A stretch of 64,000 bases of DNA, taken from Oleiagrimonas sp964566965. GTDB taxonomy: Bacteria; Pseudomonadota; Gammaproteobacteria; Xanthomonadales; Rhodanobacteraceae. Shown here piece by piece: positions 1 to 9,207 of this stretch (its first letter is position 1; each line of letters starts with the position of its first letter). The translations under genes were made by a program, and so were the position numbers. Below the pieces are notes generated by a model that was not told the origin of the DNA, made no database searches, and worked only from the letters and a program-made list of their open reading frames with translations. Location: contig CAZMKO010000002.1 of NCBI GenBank assembly GCA_964566965.1, positions 1 to 64,000 on the forward strand, in the 5' to 3' direction.

Positions 1-455
1 AAGCGCGGCCGCGACGGGTCGCGCTTTTCGGCGGCGTCGCAAGCCGCCCGGGCCACGCTCGCGCCTTCCGTATTGAGTTCGCCGGCCAGATGCTCCAACT
101 TGTAGTCGGACTGCGACAGGCGCGTGGCGTTGAAGGTGTTGGTTTCCACCATGTCCGCGCCGGCATCCAGGTAGGCGGCGTGGATGTCGCGGATGATGTC
201 GGGCCGGGTCAGCGACAGCAGGTCGTTGTCGCCCTTGAGGTCGTGTTCGCAGCCTTCGCCGTGGACATGGGTGTGCGCATGCCGGTGATCGCAACCATGC
301 GCGAAGCGTTCACCACGAAAACCGGCTTCGTCCAGGCGGTGCGTCTGCAGCATGGTGCCCATGGCGCCGTCCAGGATCAGGATGCGCCGGTCCAGCGCGT
401 CCAACAGTTTTTGCGCGCGTTCGGGGTGGTGCCAGGGGAGGGTGTGGGTGGTCAT
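1..455 (-). CDS. metH: Methionine synthase, homocysteine-binding domain (5' part; runs off the window)
   Basis: About 151 N-terminal residues are visible; the rest lies beyond position 1. They match the homocysteine S-methyltransferase (first) module of cobalamin-dependent methionine synthase: ILILDGAMGTMLQ at residues 25-37 and the DxxETNTFNAT segment further on. This domain transfers the methyl group to homocysteine through a Zn-thiolate. In Xanthomonadales the module is usually a separate protein, but the 3' part is not visible, so whether it is split here cannot be judged. ATG at 455 is 34 nt after the stop of the upstream regulator gene, so the two probably form one operon. Odd feature: residues 53-71 are a His/Cys-rich stretch (seven His, two Cys) where the usual family sequence is much shorter. 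Confidence 0.85.
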   Translation of the reverse strand, partial: MTTHTLPWHHPERAQKLLDALDRRILILDGAMGTMLQTHRLDEAGFRGERFAHGCDHRHAHTHVHGEGCEHDLKGDNDLLSLTRPDIIRDIHAAYLDAGADMVETNTFNATRLSQSDYKLEHLAGELNTEGASVARAACDAAEKRDPSRPR

Positions 456-489
456 GGTCGTTCGGTGTCGGGTTGTCGGCGTCGGGTAT

Positions 490-1419
490 TCATTCCGGCT
501 TGCGCGCCAGCAGGCACAGCACCTCGAAATTCGGTGGCTTGCGCTCGCGCGAGATCACCGCGCACTGCGCCACGTCCAGGCCGGCCTTGCGGGCCAGCCC
601 GGCCAATTCCTCGCGACCGAAGCCCATGTTGCGGTGGTCGAAAGGCTCCACGGCGGTCGCGTGGCCGTGCCTCGCCAGGGTGACGGCCAGCAGCTGTCCA
701 CCCGGCTTCAGCACGGTGGACGCCTGATTCACGGCCTTGGCGGGATGTTCGGCGTAGGTCAGCGCATGCAGCATCAGCACCAGATCGAAACGACGCTCGC
801 CAAGGTCCAGGTGGTGCATGTCGCCCTGGCGCACCTCCACGTTCTTGAACGGCTTGAGGCGCTTGCGCGCGGCTCGTGTGACGCGCTCTCCCGCGTCGAT
901 GCACAGGATCGAATGCGCATGCGGAGCCAGCAGTTCGGCGGTGACGCCGTCGCCGGAGGCGATATCCAGCACGTCGCCGGTGGCCAGCAGCTGCAGCAGC
1001 GCGCGGGCCAGGGTTTCCCAGGTGCGGCCGGGGGAATAGTGGCGCTCCATGTCGCCGGCCACGGCGTCGGCCCAGCCCTGTTCGCCGGCGCGATGAGCCA
1101 GCACGGCGGGCAGGCGGGCGGCATCGGCGGTGAGCAGGGCGTCCTCGACGTTGTCGCGCAGTGCCGTCAGCAGCGTCGCCTGCGCGGAATCGGCGTCCGT
1201 ATTGGCGCGATAATAGGCCGACACGCCGGCGCGCCGGTCGTGTACCAGCCCCGCTTCCTTCAGCTTGGCCAGGTGTGTGGAGACACGGGGCTGGGCCAGC
1301 TGCAGGATCGCGGCCAGCTCGGCCACGGTCAGTTCCTCCCGTTCCAGCAGCGCCAGCAGGCGCACGCGGGTCACGTCCGCCAACAGGCGCAGCAGGGTGG
1401 ACGCCGAGGCCAGGTCCAT
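490..1419 (-). CDS. ArsR-type regulator fused to SAM-dependent methyltransferase (SahR-like)
   Basis: 309 aa. Residues about 1-90 are an ArsR winged helix (RLLADVTRVRLLALLE, then the recognition helix region around QPRVSTHLAKLKEAGLV). Residues about 130-309 are a class I methyltransferase domain with motif I VLDIASGDG and a DLVLML post-motif. Regulators of this fusion type (SahR family) are known to sense S-adenosylhomocysteine and control the methionine/SAM cycle; placement immediately upstream of metH in the same direction supports that role. A palindrome overlapping the region just upstream of the start codon is a likely autoregulatory operator. Assignment to SahR is by architecture and neighbour, not by effector data. 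The ATG at 1419 is the only start that keeps the whole HTH. Confidence 0.85.
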   Translation of the reverse strand: MDLASASTLLRLLADVTRVRLLALLEREELTVAELAAILQLAQPRVSTHLAKLKEAGLVHDRRAGVSAYYRANTDADSAQATLLTALRDNVEDALLTADAARLPAVLAHRAGEQGWADAVAGDMERHYSPGRTWETLARALLQLLATGDVLDIASGDGVTAELLAPHAHSILCIDAGERVTRAARKRLKPFKNVEVRQGDMHHLDLGERRFDLVLMLHALTYAEHPAKAVNQASTVLKPGGQLLAVTLARHGHATAVEPFDHRNMGFGREELAGLARKAGLDVAQCAVISRERKPPNFEVLCLLARKPE

Positions 1420-1425
1420 GAATAT

Positions 1426-1449
1426 ATCCTTTTATCGCGATGCAAGGAT
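1426..1449. promoter_or_regulatory. Candidate operator of the ArsR/methyltransferase regulator
   Basis: Imperfect 24-bp palindrome centred at 1437.5: outer arms ATCCTT (1426-1431) and AAGGAT (1444-1449), inner perfect ATCGCGAT (1434-1441); only the two pairs between them fail to match. It lies 7 to 30 bp upstream of the regulator start codon, an expected place for an ArsR-family operator. No binding data; function inferred. Confidence 0.5.
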
Positions 1450-1613
1450 TTGAAGCCTAGACGCGGGACCGGTATCCGTCAAGATGCCGCCGGCCGCGCC
1501 GGTGTGGGCGGGTGGTGACCAAACACGGTAAAATGGCGGTTTCGGTCTGCGCGTGCGGGCCATCATGACCTTTTCGAACATCTCATGCCGCGCCCGCGGT
1601 GCAGGAGGATTTC

Positions 1614-2774
<1,161 letters not shown>

Positions 2775-2819
2775 GTTTCGAGGCTCCGGGCGGCATCGTC
2801 GCTGCCCGAATATGTCAGG

Positions 2820-2934
2820 CCATCGCGGCCATGGGACGCTCCCACAAAGGAAATGGAGCGCTCGGGATACCAAGCCTGGAAATCGGGTCGGGTTTTTCGA
2901 TATCCCCTGTGGGAGCGGCCCATGGCCGCGATGG
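2820..2934. repeat. REP/BIME-type inverted repeat pair
   Basis: Left unit 2820-2850 (CCATCGCGGCCATGGGA followed by CGCTCCCACA) and right unit 2906-2934 (CTGTGGGAGCGGCC followed by CATGGCCGCGATGG) are near-perfect inverted copies separated by about 55 bp. The GTGGGAGC...CCGCGAT core is the dispersed REP type common in pseudomonads and xanthomonads. It lies in the convergent gap between the acyl-CoA dehydrogenase and recN, where it may also act as a bidirectional terminator. The same repeat type occurs at 18992-19067. Confidence 0.8.
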
Positions 2935-2981
2935 TTTCGGGTGCGCGGAAAATCGCCCCGGAACCTGCTGCCGACATGCCC

Positions 2982-4667
2982 TCACCCCTGCGCCAGCTGC
3001 AACATCTTGCGCGCGTGGGCGCGGGTTTCATCGGTGATGTCGATGCCGCCCAGCATGCGCGCCAGTTCGTCGTGGCGCGCGGAGGTATCCAGCGTGGTCA
3101 AGGTGGTGGCGGTGGTTCGCCCGTCCTGGCGCTTGCTGACCTTGAGGTGCGCGTGGCCCTGTGCGGCCACTTGTGGCAGGTGGGTGACACACAATACCTG
3201 GCAGTGGTCCCCGAGCGCGCGCAGCTTCTGACCCACGACTTCGGCCACGGCGCCGCCAATGCCGGTATCGACTTCGTCGAAGACCATACTGCCGACTTGG
3301 TCGGCCCCCAGTGCGGCCACCTCGATGGCCAGGCCGATGCGTGCCAACTCACCGCCTGATGCGACCTTGCGCAACGCCCGTGGCGGTTGGCCGGGGTTGG
3401 CGCTGACCAGAAATTCGACCCTTTCGCGCCCTTGCGGGTCGGGTTCGGTGTCGGCGCCCGGGCGCGGCTCCAACGCCACCTCGAAGCATCCGCCACGCAT
3501 GCCCAGTTCCTGCATCAGGGCAGTGACCTTGTCGCCGAGGGACTTGGCGGCCTTGCGCCGCGCCTTGCCGAGCTTGTCGGCGAGGGTGGCGTAACGGGTG
3601 GCCAGCCGCGTGCGTTCGGCGGCCAGTTTCTCCAGGGTGGCGCCGGCATTTTCCAGCTCGTCCAGGCGCGCTTCGAGTGCGGCTGCGGTGTCCGTCAGTT
3701 GTGCGGGCGGAACCCGATGGCGGCGCGACAATTCATGCAGGTGGGCGAGATGCGCGTCGACGTCGGCGTAACGTTCCGGATTCAGGTCCAGGTCCCGGGC
3801 ATAGTGATTCAGGGCGTCGGCGGCCTCGCCGACCTGAATGCCGGCCGCTGCGACCAGGTCGAGTGTCGGCTGCAGTCGTTCGTCCACCCCCGCCAGGCGT
3901 TCGAGTTCGGTTTCCAGGCGTCCCAGCAGCGGCATCACCGCCACGGCATCGTCATCGCCGACGCCGTCGAACATGGCCATCAGCGCCTGACTCCCCTCGA
4001 GCAGCCGGTCGGCATTGGCCAGACGCTTGTGCTCGGCTTCCAGCTCGGCCAGCGCGTCCGGTGACAGTGCCCACTGCTGCAACTGGTCCAGTTCGTGGCG
4101 CAGCAGGTCGATCTGCTCCTGCGGATCGTCGCCGCCGGCCAATGCACGCTGGCGCGCGCCAGCCTCGCGCCAGGCCAGGGCGCAGGTATTGACGGCATCC
4201 GCCGCCGCCGCATGCTCGCCGAAGGCATCCAGCAGGGCCAGCTGATGGGGGCGCGACAACAAGGCCTGGTGTTCGTGTTGGCCGTGGATTTCAATCATCA
4301 GCGGCGCCAGTTCGGCCAACTGCGAGACCGTGGCGCCGCGGCCGTTGATCCAGGCGCGCGAGCGGCCGTCGGCTTTGAGGATGCGGCGCAGCTGACAGGT
4401 GTCGCCGTCATCCAGTTCCTGGTCCTCGAGCCAACGCCGCGCCGCGTCCAGATCGGCCAGGTCGAAGTGCGCCTGGAGCTCCGCGCGTTCAGCGCCGACC
4501 CGAATCATGCCGGTGTCCGCGCGCGCGCCGGAAAGCAACATCAGCGCATCCACCAGCAACGACTTGCCGGCACCGGTTTCGCCGGTGACCACGGTCATGC
4601 CGTCGCGGAAGTCGACCTCGACCTTCTCGACAACGGCGAAATGGCGGACGGACAACGTGGTTAGCAT
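2982..4667 (-). CDS. recN: DNA repair protein RecN
   Basis: 561 aa SMC-like ATPase that tethers DNA ends during recombinational double-strand-break repair. Walker A GETGAGKS is at residues 29-36, followed by a long central coiled-coil region (many Leu/Glu/Arg heptads), and a C-terminal half with the ABC-like signature SGGEL and VFDEVDTGIGG Walker B/D-loop. Full length for the family. ATG at 4667 places the ATP-binding motif at the normal distance from the N terminus; the frame stays open further upstream, but that extension overlaps hrcA on the other strand and has no RecN similarity. Divergent from hrcA. No convincing LexA-type palindrome was seen in the 114-bp gap. Confidence 0.95.
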   Translation of the reverse strand: MLTTLSVRHFAVVEKVEVDFRDGMTVVTGETGAGKSLLVDALMLLSGARADTGMIRVGAERAELQAHFDLADLDAARRWLEDQELDDGDTCQLRRILKADGRSRAWINGRGATVSQLAELAPLMIEIHGQHEHQALLSRPHQLALLDAFGEHAAAADAVNTCALAWREAGARQRALAGGDDPQEQIDLLRHELDQLQQWALSPDALAELEAEHKRLANADRLLEGSQALMAMFDGVGDDDAVAVMPLLGRLETELERLAGVDERLQPTLDLVAAAGIQVGEAADALNHYARDLDLNPERYADVDAHLAHLHELSRRHRVPPAQLTDTAAALEARLDELENAGATLEKLAAERTRLATRYATLADKLGKARRKAAKSLGDKVTALMQELGMRGGCFEVALEPRPGADTEPDPQGRERVEFLVSANPGQPPRALRKVASGGELARIGLAIEVAALGADQVGSMVFDEVDTGIGGAVAEVVGQKLRALGDHCQVLCVTHLPQVAAQGHAHLKVSKRQDGRTTATTLTTLDTSARHDELARMLGGIDITDETRAHARKMLQLAQG

Positions 4668-4722
4668 GGTCTGACGCGCTCGGTGTGGGGGCAATGCGCG
4701 GATGATAACGGACCGCCGTGTC

Positions 4723-4751
4723 TTGCATGTTCCTGAATCTGGCATTATGGA
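4723..4751 (+). promoter_or_regulatory. Possible sigma-70 promoter of hrcA
   Basis: TTGCAT (4723-4728), 17-bp spacer, TATGGA (4746-4751), ending 30 bp before the hrcA ATG. Both hexamers are partial matches; no CIRCE inverted repeat was found around it. Confidence 0.3.
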
Positions 4752-4781
4752 ACAGGGAATGGCCTCATCTTGAACCATGTC

Positions 4782-5843
4782 ATGAGCACCGATTTCGACA
4801 GCGACATCGACCAGCGCGCGCGCAGCCTCCTGCGCAGCCTGATCGCGCAGTATCTGGCCAATGGCGAGCCGGTGGGTTCGCGTACCCTGGCGCGTTCCTC
4901 GGGGTTGCATGTGAGCCCCGCCACCATCCGCAACATCATGTCCGACCTGGAAGAGATAGGGCTGGTGACCTCGCCGCATACCTCCGCCGGGCGCATCCCG
5001 ACGCCGCGCGGTCTGCGTCTGTTCGTGGACAGTCTGGTGGAACTGAAACCGCTGGGCGACCCGGAGCTGCAGCAATTGCGCGACGGCATGCCGGACGCGT
5101 TCGGAACCGCGCGCGACATCATGAGCAGCACCTCCAGCCTGCTCTCGGCGGTGACTCGTTTCGTGGGGGTGGTCACGGTCCCCGGGCAGGCCGATTTCCC
5201 GCTCCGGCACATCGATTTCGTGGCGTTGCCGGACGCTCGTGTGCTGGTGATCCTGGTATTTGCCGACAACCAGGTGCAGAACCGCGTGGTGCAACTGGCC
5301 AGCGCCCTGTCGTCCTCGACTCTGGAAAAGGCGTCCAATTATCTCAACAGTCATTTTGCCGGCTTGCGACTGGACACCATACGCGCCCAGCTGCTCGACG
5401 AGTTGCGTGCCGCCGGCAGCGAGCTCAACCGCACTTTGAGCTCCGTGGTGGAACTGGCCTCGGCCTCCTTCGCTCCCGTTGCCGAAAGCAGCGACGTGCT
5501 GGTCAGCGGCCAGACCAATCTCATGAATTACGAGGAAATGGCCGATATCGGTCGGCTGCGCGACTTGTTCGAGGCTTTTCAGCGCAAGCGCGAGATGCTG
5601 CAGCTGATGGAGATGTGCGCCCAGGCCCAGGGCGTGCAGCTGTTCATCGGCGAGGAATCGGGTTATGCCGCGCTGGACGGGTGCTCGGTGGTGACCGCGT
5701 CGTACGGGTCCAATGGCCGGGTGTTGGGCTCGGTCGGTGTGATCGGACCCACGCGCATGGCCTACGAACGGGTCATTCCGGTGGTGCAGGCCACTGCCGG
5801 CCTGCTCAGCGACGCCCTGACCCGCGCCGCGACCGGCGCCTGA
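4782..5843 (+). CDS. hrcA: Heat-inducible transcription repressor HrcA
   Basis: 353 aa repressor that binds CIRCE operators (TTAGCACTC-N9-GAGTGCTAA) upstream of chaperone genes, with GroE helping it fold. N-terminal winged helix: GEPVGSRTLARSSGLHVSPA and ATIRNIMSDLEEIGLV, followed by HTSAGRIPTPRGLRLFVDSL, all diagnostic. The C-terminal GAF-like domain ends with GVIGPTRMAYERVIPVV. ATG 4782 chosen over an in-frame TTG at 4770. First gene of the hrcA-grpE-dnaK-dnaJ cluster. No CIRCE element is visible near hrcA, grpE or dnaK, so its targets (perhaps groESL) are probably elsewhere. Confidence 0.95.
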   Translation: MSTDFDSDIDQRARSLLRSLIAQYLANGEPVGSRTLARSSGLHVSPATIRNIMSDLEEIGLVTSPHTSAGRIPTPRGLRLFVDSLVELKPLGDPELQQLRDGMPDAFGTARDIMSSTSSLLSAVTRFVGVVTVPGQADFPLRHIDFVALPDARVLVILVFADNQVQNRVVQLASALSSSTLEKASNYLNSHFAGLRLDTIRAQLLDELRAAGSELNRTLSSVVELASASFAPVAESSDVLVSGQTNLMNYEEMADIGRLRDLFEAFQRKREMLQLMEMCAQAQGVQLFIGEESGYAALDGCSVVTASYGSNGRVLGSVGVIGPTRMAYERVIPVVQATAGLLSDALTRAATGA

Positions 5844-5878
5844 GGCCGGGCAGACGGCATCCAATTTGCCGGCGCGGC

Positions 5879-5906
5879 CTTGAATCGCGCCCGTGCGCCC
5901 CTATTA
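5879..5906 (+). promoter_or_regulatory. Sigma-32-type promoter upstream of grpE
   Basis: CTTGAAT (5879-5885) followed after 12 bp by CCCCTATTA (5898-5906), close to the heat-shock consensus CTTGAAA-N13-15-CCCCATNT. About 75 bp upstream of grpE. A GC-rich hairpin (CGGTCGG 5942-5948, CCGACCG 5954-5960) follows in the leader just before the ribosome-binding site. Confidence 0.55.
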
Positions 5907-5982
5907 ACCGCTTGCAAGGCGGATCCGTCCGCGATTTTGTCCGGTCGGCCGTGCCGACCGCCCCCCGACGTGTGGAGCCATG

Positions 5983-6528
5983 ATGGAAGACACCCGACCC
6001 GATATGCCCGAGAACGCGCCGCAGGGTTCCGAAGGCCGCGCCGACGACACGTCGGCCGAGATCGATACCTTGTCCCGGCAGCTCGCCGATGCCGAAAAGA
6101 CCATCGCCGACCTGAAGGACAGCATGCTGCGCGAGCGTGCCGAGATCGAAAACCAGCGCCGGCGTCTGCAGCGCGAGCTGGAGCAGGCGCGACGGTTTGC
6201 CAACGAGGGCCTGCTGCGCGAGCTGCTGACCGTGTGCGACAGCCTCGAGCACGGGCTGGCCGTGGAAACCGACAACGCCGCCGCCTTGCGCGAAGGCATG
6301 CAGTTGACGCTGAAATCGCTCAACAAGGTGATCTCCGAACATGGTCTGAAGGTGGTTGATCCGGTCGGGCAGCCTTTCGATCCGGAGCTGCACCAGGCCA
6401 TGAGCATGGTGCCCACCAGCGAGCACGAGCCGGACACCGTGGTGACCGTCATGCAGAAGGGCTACGTGCTCAACGAGCGCCTGCTCAGGCCGGCACTGGT
6501 CATGGTGGCGCAGGCACCGCAGGGCTGA
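5983..6528 (+). CDS. grpE: Nucleotide exchange factor GrpE
   Basis: 181 aa homodimeric co-chaperone that releases ADP from DnaK. N-terminal acidic tail (about residues 1-35), long coiled-coil helix (ADAEKTIADLKDSMLRERAEIENQRRRL region), then the beta-wing domain with GLKVVDPVGQPFDPELHQAM and the C-terminal VLNERLLRPALVMVA, all characteristic. The second of two adjacent ATGs (5983) is preferred because GGAG at 5974-5977 is 5 nt away; 5980 is the alternative. Preceded by a heat-shock promoter and a short hairpin in its leader that could affect translation. Its partner dnaK starts 100 bp downstream with its own heat-shock promoter. Confidence 0.95.
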   Translation: MEDTRPDMPENAPQGSEGRADDTSAEIDTLSRQLADAEKTIADLKDSMLRERAEIENQRRRLQRELEQARRFANEGLLRELLTVCDSLEHGLAVETDNAAALREGMQLTLKSLNKVISEHGLKVVDPVGQPFDPELHQAMSMVPTSEHEPDTVVTVMQKGYVLNERLLRPALVMVAQAPQG

Positions 6529-6546
6529 AAAACCTGCCGTTTCCAC

Positions 6547-6575
6547 CTTGAATCGGCACCACCTCCCCCCCATTG
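6547..6575 (+). promoter_or_regulatory. Sigma-32 promoter of dnaK
   Basis: CTTGAAT (6547-6553), 14-bp spacer, CCCCATTG (6568-6575): near-consensus heat-shock promoter ending about 52 bp upstream of the dnaK ATG. It predicts a dnaK transcript independent of the grpE promoter. Confidence 0.7.
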
Positions 6576-6627
6576 AAAAGACATCGGCGGCCGCGGGGGC
6601 CGCGTAACAGATTCGGAGTACAAAGCC

Positions 6628-8559
6628 ATGGGAAAAATCATCGGAATCGACCTCGGTACGACCAACTCGTGCGTCGCGGTGATGGACGGTACGTCCGCGC
6701 GCGTCATCGAGAATGCCGAGGGTGATCGCACCACGCCTTCCATCGTCGCCTTCAGCAAGGACGGCGAGGTTCTGGTGGGTGCGTCCGCCAAGCGCCAGGC
6801 CGTCACCAATCCGGCCAACACCTTTTATGCCGTCAAACGCCTGATCGGCCGCAAGTTCAGCGATGCCGAAGTGCAGAAGGACGTCGGCATGGTGTCCTAC
6901 AAGATCCTGCAGCACGACAACGGCGACGCCTGGGTGGCCACTTCCGACGACAAGAAGATGGCGCCGCAGGAAGTGTCGGCCAAGGTGCTGATGAAGATGA
7001 AGAAGACCGCCGAGGATTATCTTGGCGAGGAAGTCACCCAGGCGGTGATCACCGTGCCGGCGTACTTCAACGATTCGCAGCGTCAGGCCACCAAGGACGC
7101 CGGCAAGATCGCCGGGCTGGAAGTCAAGCGCATCATCAACGAGCCGACCGCGGCCGCGCTGGCCTATGGCCTGGACAAGAAAGGCAGCGACCGCAAGGTG
7201 GCGGTGTTCGACCTGGGCGGCGGCACGTTCGACGTGTCCATCATCGAGATCGCCGACGTTGATGGCGAGAAGCAGTTCGAGGTGCTGGCCACCAACGGCG
7301 ACACCTTCCTCGGTGGCGAGGATTTCGACCGTCGCGTCATCGATTACCTGGTTGACGAATTCCAGAAGGACCAGGGCATCGACCTGCGCAAGGACCCCCT
7401 TGCGCTGCAGCGCCTGAAGGACGCCGCCGAGCGTGCCAAGATCGAGCTGTCCTCCAGCCACCAGACCGAGGTCAACCTGCCGTACGTCACCGCCGACGCT
7501 TCCGGTCCCAAGCACCTCAACATCAAGTTGACCCGCGCCAAGCTGGAAGCGTTGGTCGAGGACCTGGTCAAGCGCACCGTGGATCCGTGTCGCACGGCCC
7601 TGAACGACGCCGGCCTGCGCGTGGACGACATCAATGAGGTGATCCTGGTCGGCGGCCAGACCCGCATGCCCAAGGTGCAGGAAGCGGTCAAGGACTTCTT
7701 CGGCAAGGAGCCGCGCAAGGACATCAACCCGGACGAGGCCGTCGCCACCGGTGCCGCGATCCAGGGCGGCGTGCTGGGCGGTGACGTCAAGGACGTGCTG
7801 CTGCTGGACGTGACGCCGCTGAGCCTGGGCATCGAGACCATGGGCGGCGTATTCACCAAGCTGATCGAGAAGAACACCACCATTCCGACCAAGGCTTCGC
7901 AGGTGTTCTCCACCGCCGAGAACAACCAGACCGCGGTCACCGTGCACGTGTTGCAGGGCGAGCGCGAGCAGGCCCAGTACAACAAGTCGCTGGCCAAGTT
8001 CGACCTGGCCGGCATCCGCGCCGCGCCGCGCGGCACGCCGCAGATCGAGGTCAGCTTCGACATCGACGCCAACGGCATCCTGCATGTCAGCGCCAAGGAC
8101 AAGGACACCGGCAAGGAGCAGAAGGTCGAGGTCAAGGCCGGTTCGGGCCTCTCCGACGAAGAGATCGAGCGCATGGTCAGCGATGCCGAAGCGCATCGCG
8201 ATGAAGACAAGAAGTTCCAGGAATTGGTTGAAGTGCGCAACAAGGCCGACCAACTGATCCACGCCACCGAAACCGCCATCAAGGAACATGGCGACAAGGC
8301 CGGTTCGGCCATCGGCGGCATCGAGGAGGCCGTGTCGGAACTGAAGAAGGTCAAGGACGGCGACGACAAGGCCGCCATCGAGGCCAAGACGCAGGCCCTG
8401 GAGCAGGCCGCCCAGGCCTTGTTCGCCGCCGCGCAGCAGGGCGGGGCGCAGCCGGGCCCGGACAGCGCCGGCCAGGATGCGCCGGGTGGCTCGGCCCAGC
8501 CCGACGACGTGGTGGATGCCGAATTCACCGAGGTCAAGGACGATGACGACAACAAGTAA
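6628..8559 (+). CDS. dnaK: Chaperone protein DnaK (Hsp70)
   Basis: 643 aa cytoplasmic Hsp70. ATPase domain starts GIDLGTTNSCVAVMDG (residues about 6-21), with the phosphate-2 motif VFDLGGGTFDVSI near residue 195 and the VGGQTRMP adenosine motif near 342. The linker is DVLLLDVTPLSLG, with the substrate-binding beta domain and helical lid behind it. The C terminus is VVDAEFTEVKDDDDNK, the acidic bacterial tail. Standard length. The GGAG-like site ahead of ATG 6628 is well placed. Heat-shock promoter just upstream; a strong GC hairpin follows the stop codon. Confidence 0.98.
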   Translation: MGKIIGIDLGTTNSCVAVMDGTSARVIENAEGDRTTPSIVAFSKDGEVLVGASAKRQAVTNPANTFYAVKRLIGRKFSDAEVQKDVGMVSYKILQHDNGDAWVATSDDKKMAPQEVSAKVLMKMKKTAEDYLGEEVTQAVITVPAYFNDSQRQATKDAGKIAGLEVKRIINEPTAAALAYGLDKKGSDRKVAVFDLGGGTFDVSIIEIADVDGEKQFEVLATNGDTFLGGEDFDRRVIDYLVDEFQKDQGIDLRKDPLALQRLKDAAERAKIELSSSHQTEVNLPYVTADASGPKHLNIKLTRAKLEALVEDLVKRTVDPCRTALNDAGLRVDDINEVILVGGQTRMPKVQEAVKDFFGKEPRKDINPDEAVATGAAIQGGVLGGDVKDVLLLDVTPLSLGIETMGGVFTKLIEKNTTIPTKASQVFSTAENNQTAVTVHVLQGEREQAQYNKSLAKFDLAGIRAAPRGTPQIEVSFDIDANGILHVSAKDKDTGKEQKVEVKAGSGLSDEEIERMVSDAEAHRDEDKKFQELVEVRNKADQLIHATETAIKEHGDKAGSAIGGIEEAVSELKKVKDGDDKAAIEAKTQALEQAAQALFAAAQQGGAQPGPDSAGQDAPGGSAQPDDVVDAEFTEVKDDDDNK

Positions 8560-8572
8560 GTCGTGATCGCGC

Positions 8573-8608
8573 GCGGCCCGCACATCCCGCAAGGGGTGCG
8601 CGGGCCGC
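8573..8608 (+). terminator. GC-rich hairpin with GCAA tetraloop after dnaK
   Basis: Left arm 8573-8588 pairs with 8593-8608 over 16 positions (one mismatch A-C, one G-U) closing a GCAA loop, a GNRA tetraloop. It begins 13 nt after the dnaK stop. There is no T-tract, so it is more likely a 3'-end stabiliser or attenuator that sets dnaK above dnaJ than a full terminator. Confidence 0.5.
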
Positions 8609-8631
8609 ATGCCATGGTGCGGGGTGGATAC

Positions 8632-9207
8632 ATGGATTCGAGCCGACTGGAAGCATTCACCGACGGCGTGATGGCCGTGGCCCTCACCATCATGGTGCTG
8701 GAGCTGACACCGCCGCACGTTCCCCAGTGGCAGGCTCTGCTGATGCAATGGCCGGTGGCGCTCAGTTACGTGCTCAGTTTCGTGTATGTCGGCCTGTACT
8801 GGAACAACCATCACCACATGTTGCGGGCCACCGAACACGTCAACGGATCGGTGTTGTGGGCGAACCTGTACTGGTTGTTCTGGATGACGCTGGTGCCGTT
8901 CACCACGGCATGGATGAGCGAAACCGCGTTTGCCACCGTGCCGGTCGCGCTATATGGTTTCGTCCTTTTGATGGCGGCCGGCGGTTACGTGCTGCTGTCA
9001 CGGGCCATCGTCGCCGCCAACGGGCGCGAGGGCACGTTGTCGCGCGCGATGGGCAGTGACATCAAGGGCAAGTCGTCGGTCGGCCTGTACGTGCTGGCGC
9101 TGGCGGTGGTGACCTGGATGCCCTGGCTTTCCTGTGTGTTGTACGCCGTGGTCGCGGCCATCTGGATCGTGCCCGACCGGCGGCTGGAAAAGGTTTTGTC
9201 GAGATGA
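8632..9207 (+). CDS. TMEM175-family (DUF1211) integral membrane protein, probable cation channel
   Basis: 191 aa, six hydrophobic segments. The first carries RLEAFTDGVMAVALTIMVLE, matching the R-x3-F-(S/T)-D-G-V helix that lines the pore in TMEM175 potassium channels. Start at 8632 is chosen because the conserved motif begins at residue 5 and GGTGGA lies just upstream; a GTG at 8563 would add 23 residues spanning the dnaK hairpin. It sits between dnaK and dnaJ and overlaps the dnaJ start by 4 nt (ATGA), so it is translationally coupled to dnaJ. That position is unusual; bacterial members are known to conduct K+, but conduction here is inferred. Confidence 0.8.
   Translation: MDSSRLEAFTDGVMAVALTIMVLELTPPHVPQWQALLMQWPVALSYVLSFVYVGLYWNNHHHMLRATEHVNGSVLWANLYWLFWMTLVPFTTAWMSETAFATVPVALYGFVLLMAAGGYVLLSRAIVAANGREGTLSRAMGSDIKGKSSVGLYVLALAVVTWMPWLSCVLYAVVAAIWIVPDRRLEKVLSR

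Noticed and set aside
4668..4781. LexA box upstream of recN
   Set aside because: No CTG-N10-CAG or TTAG-N6-type palindrome could be found in the gap.
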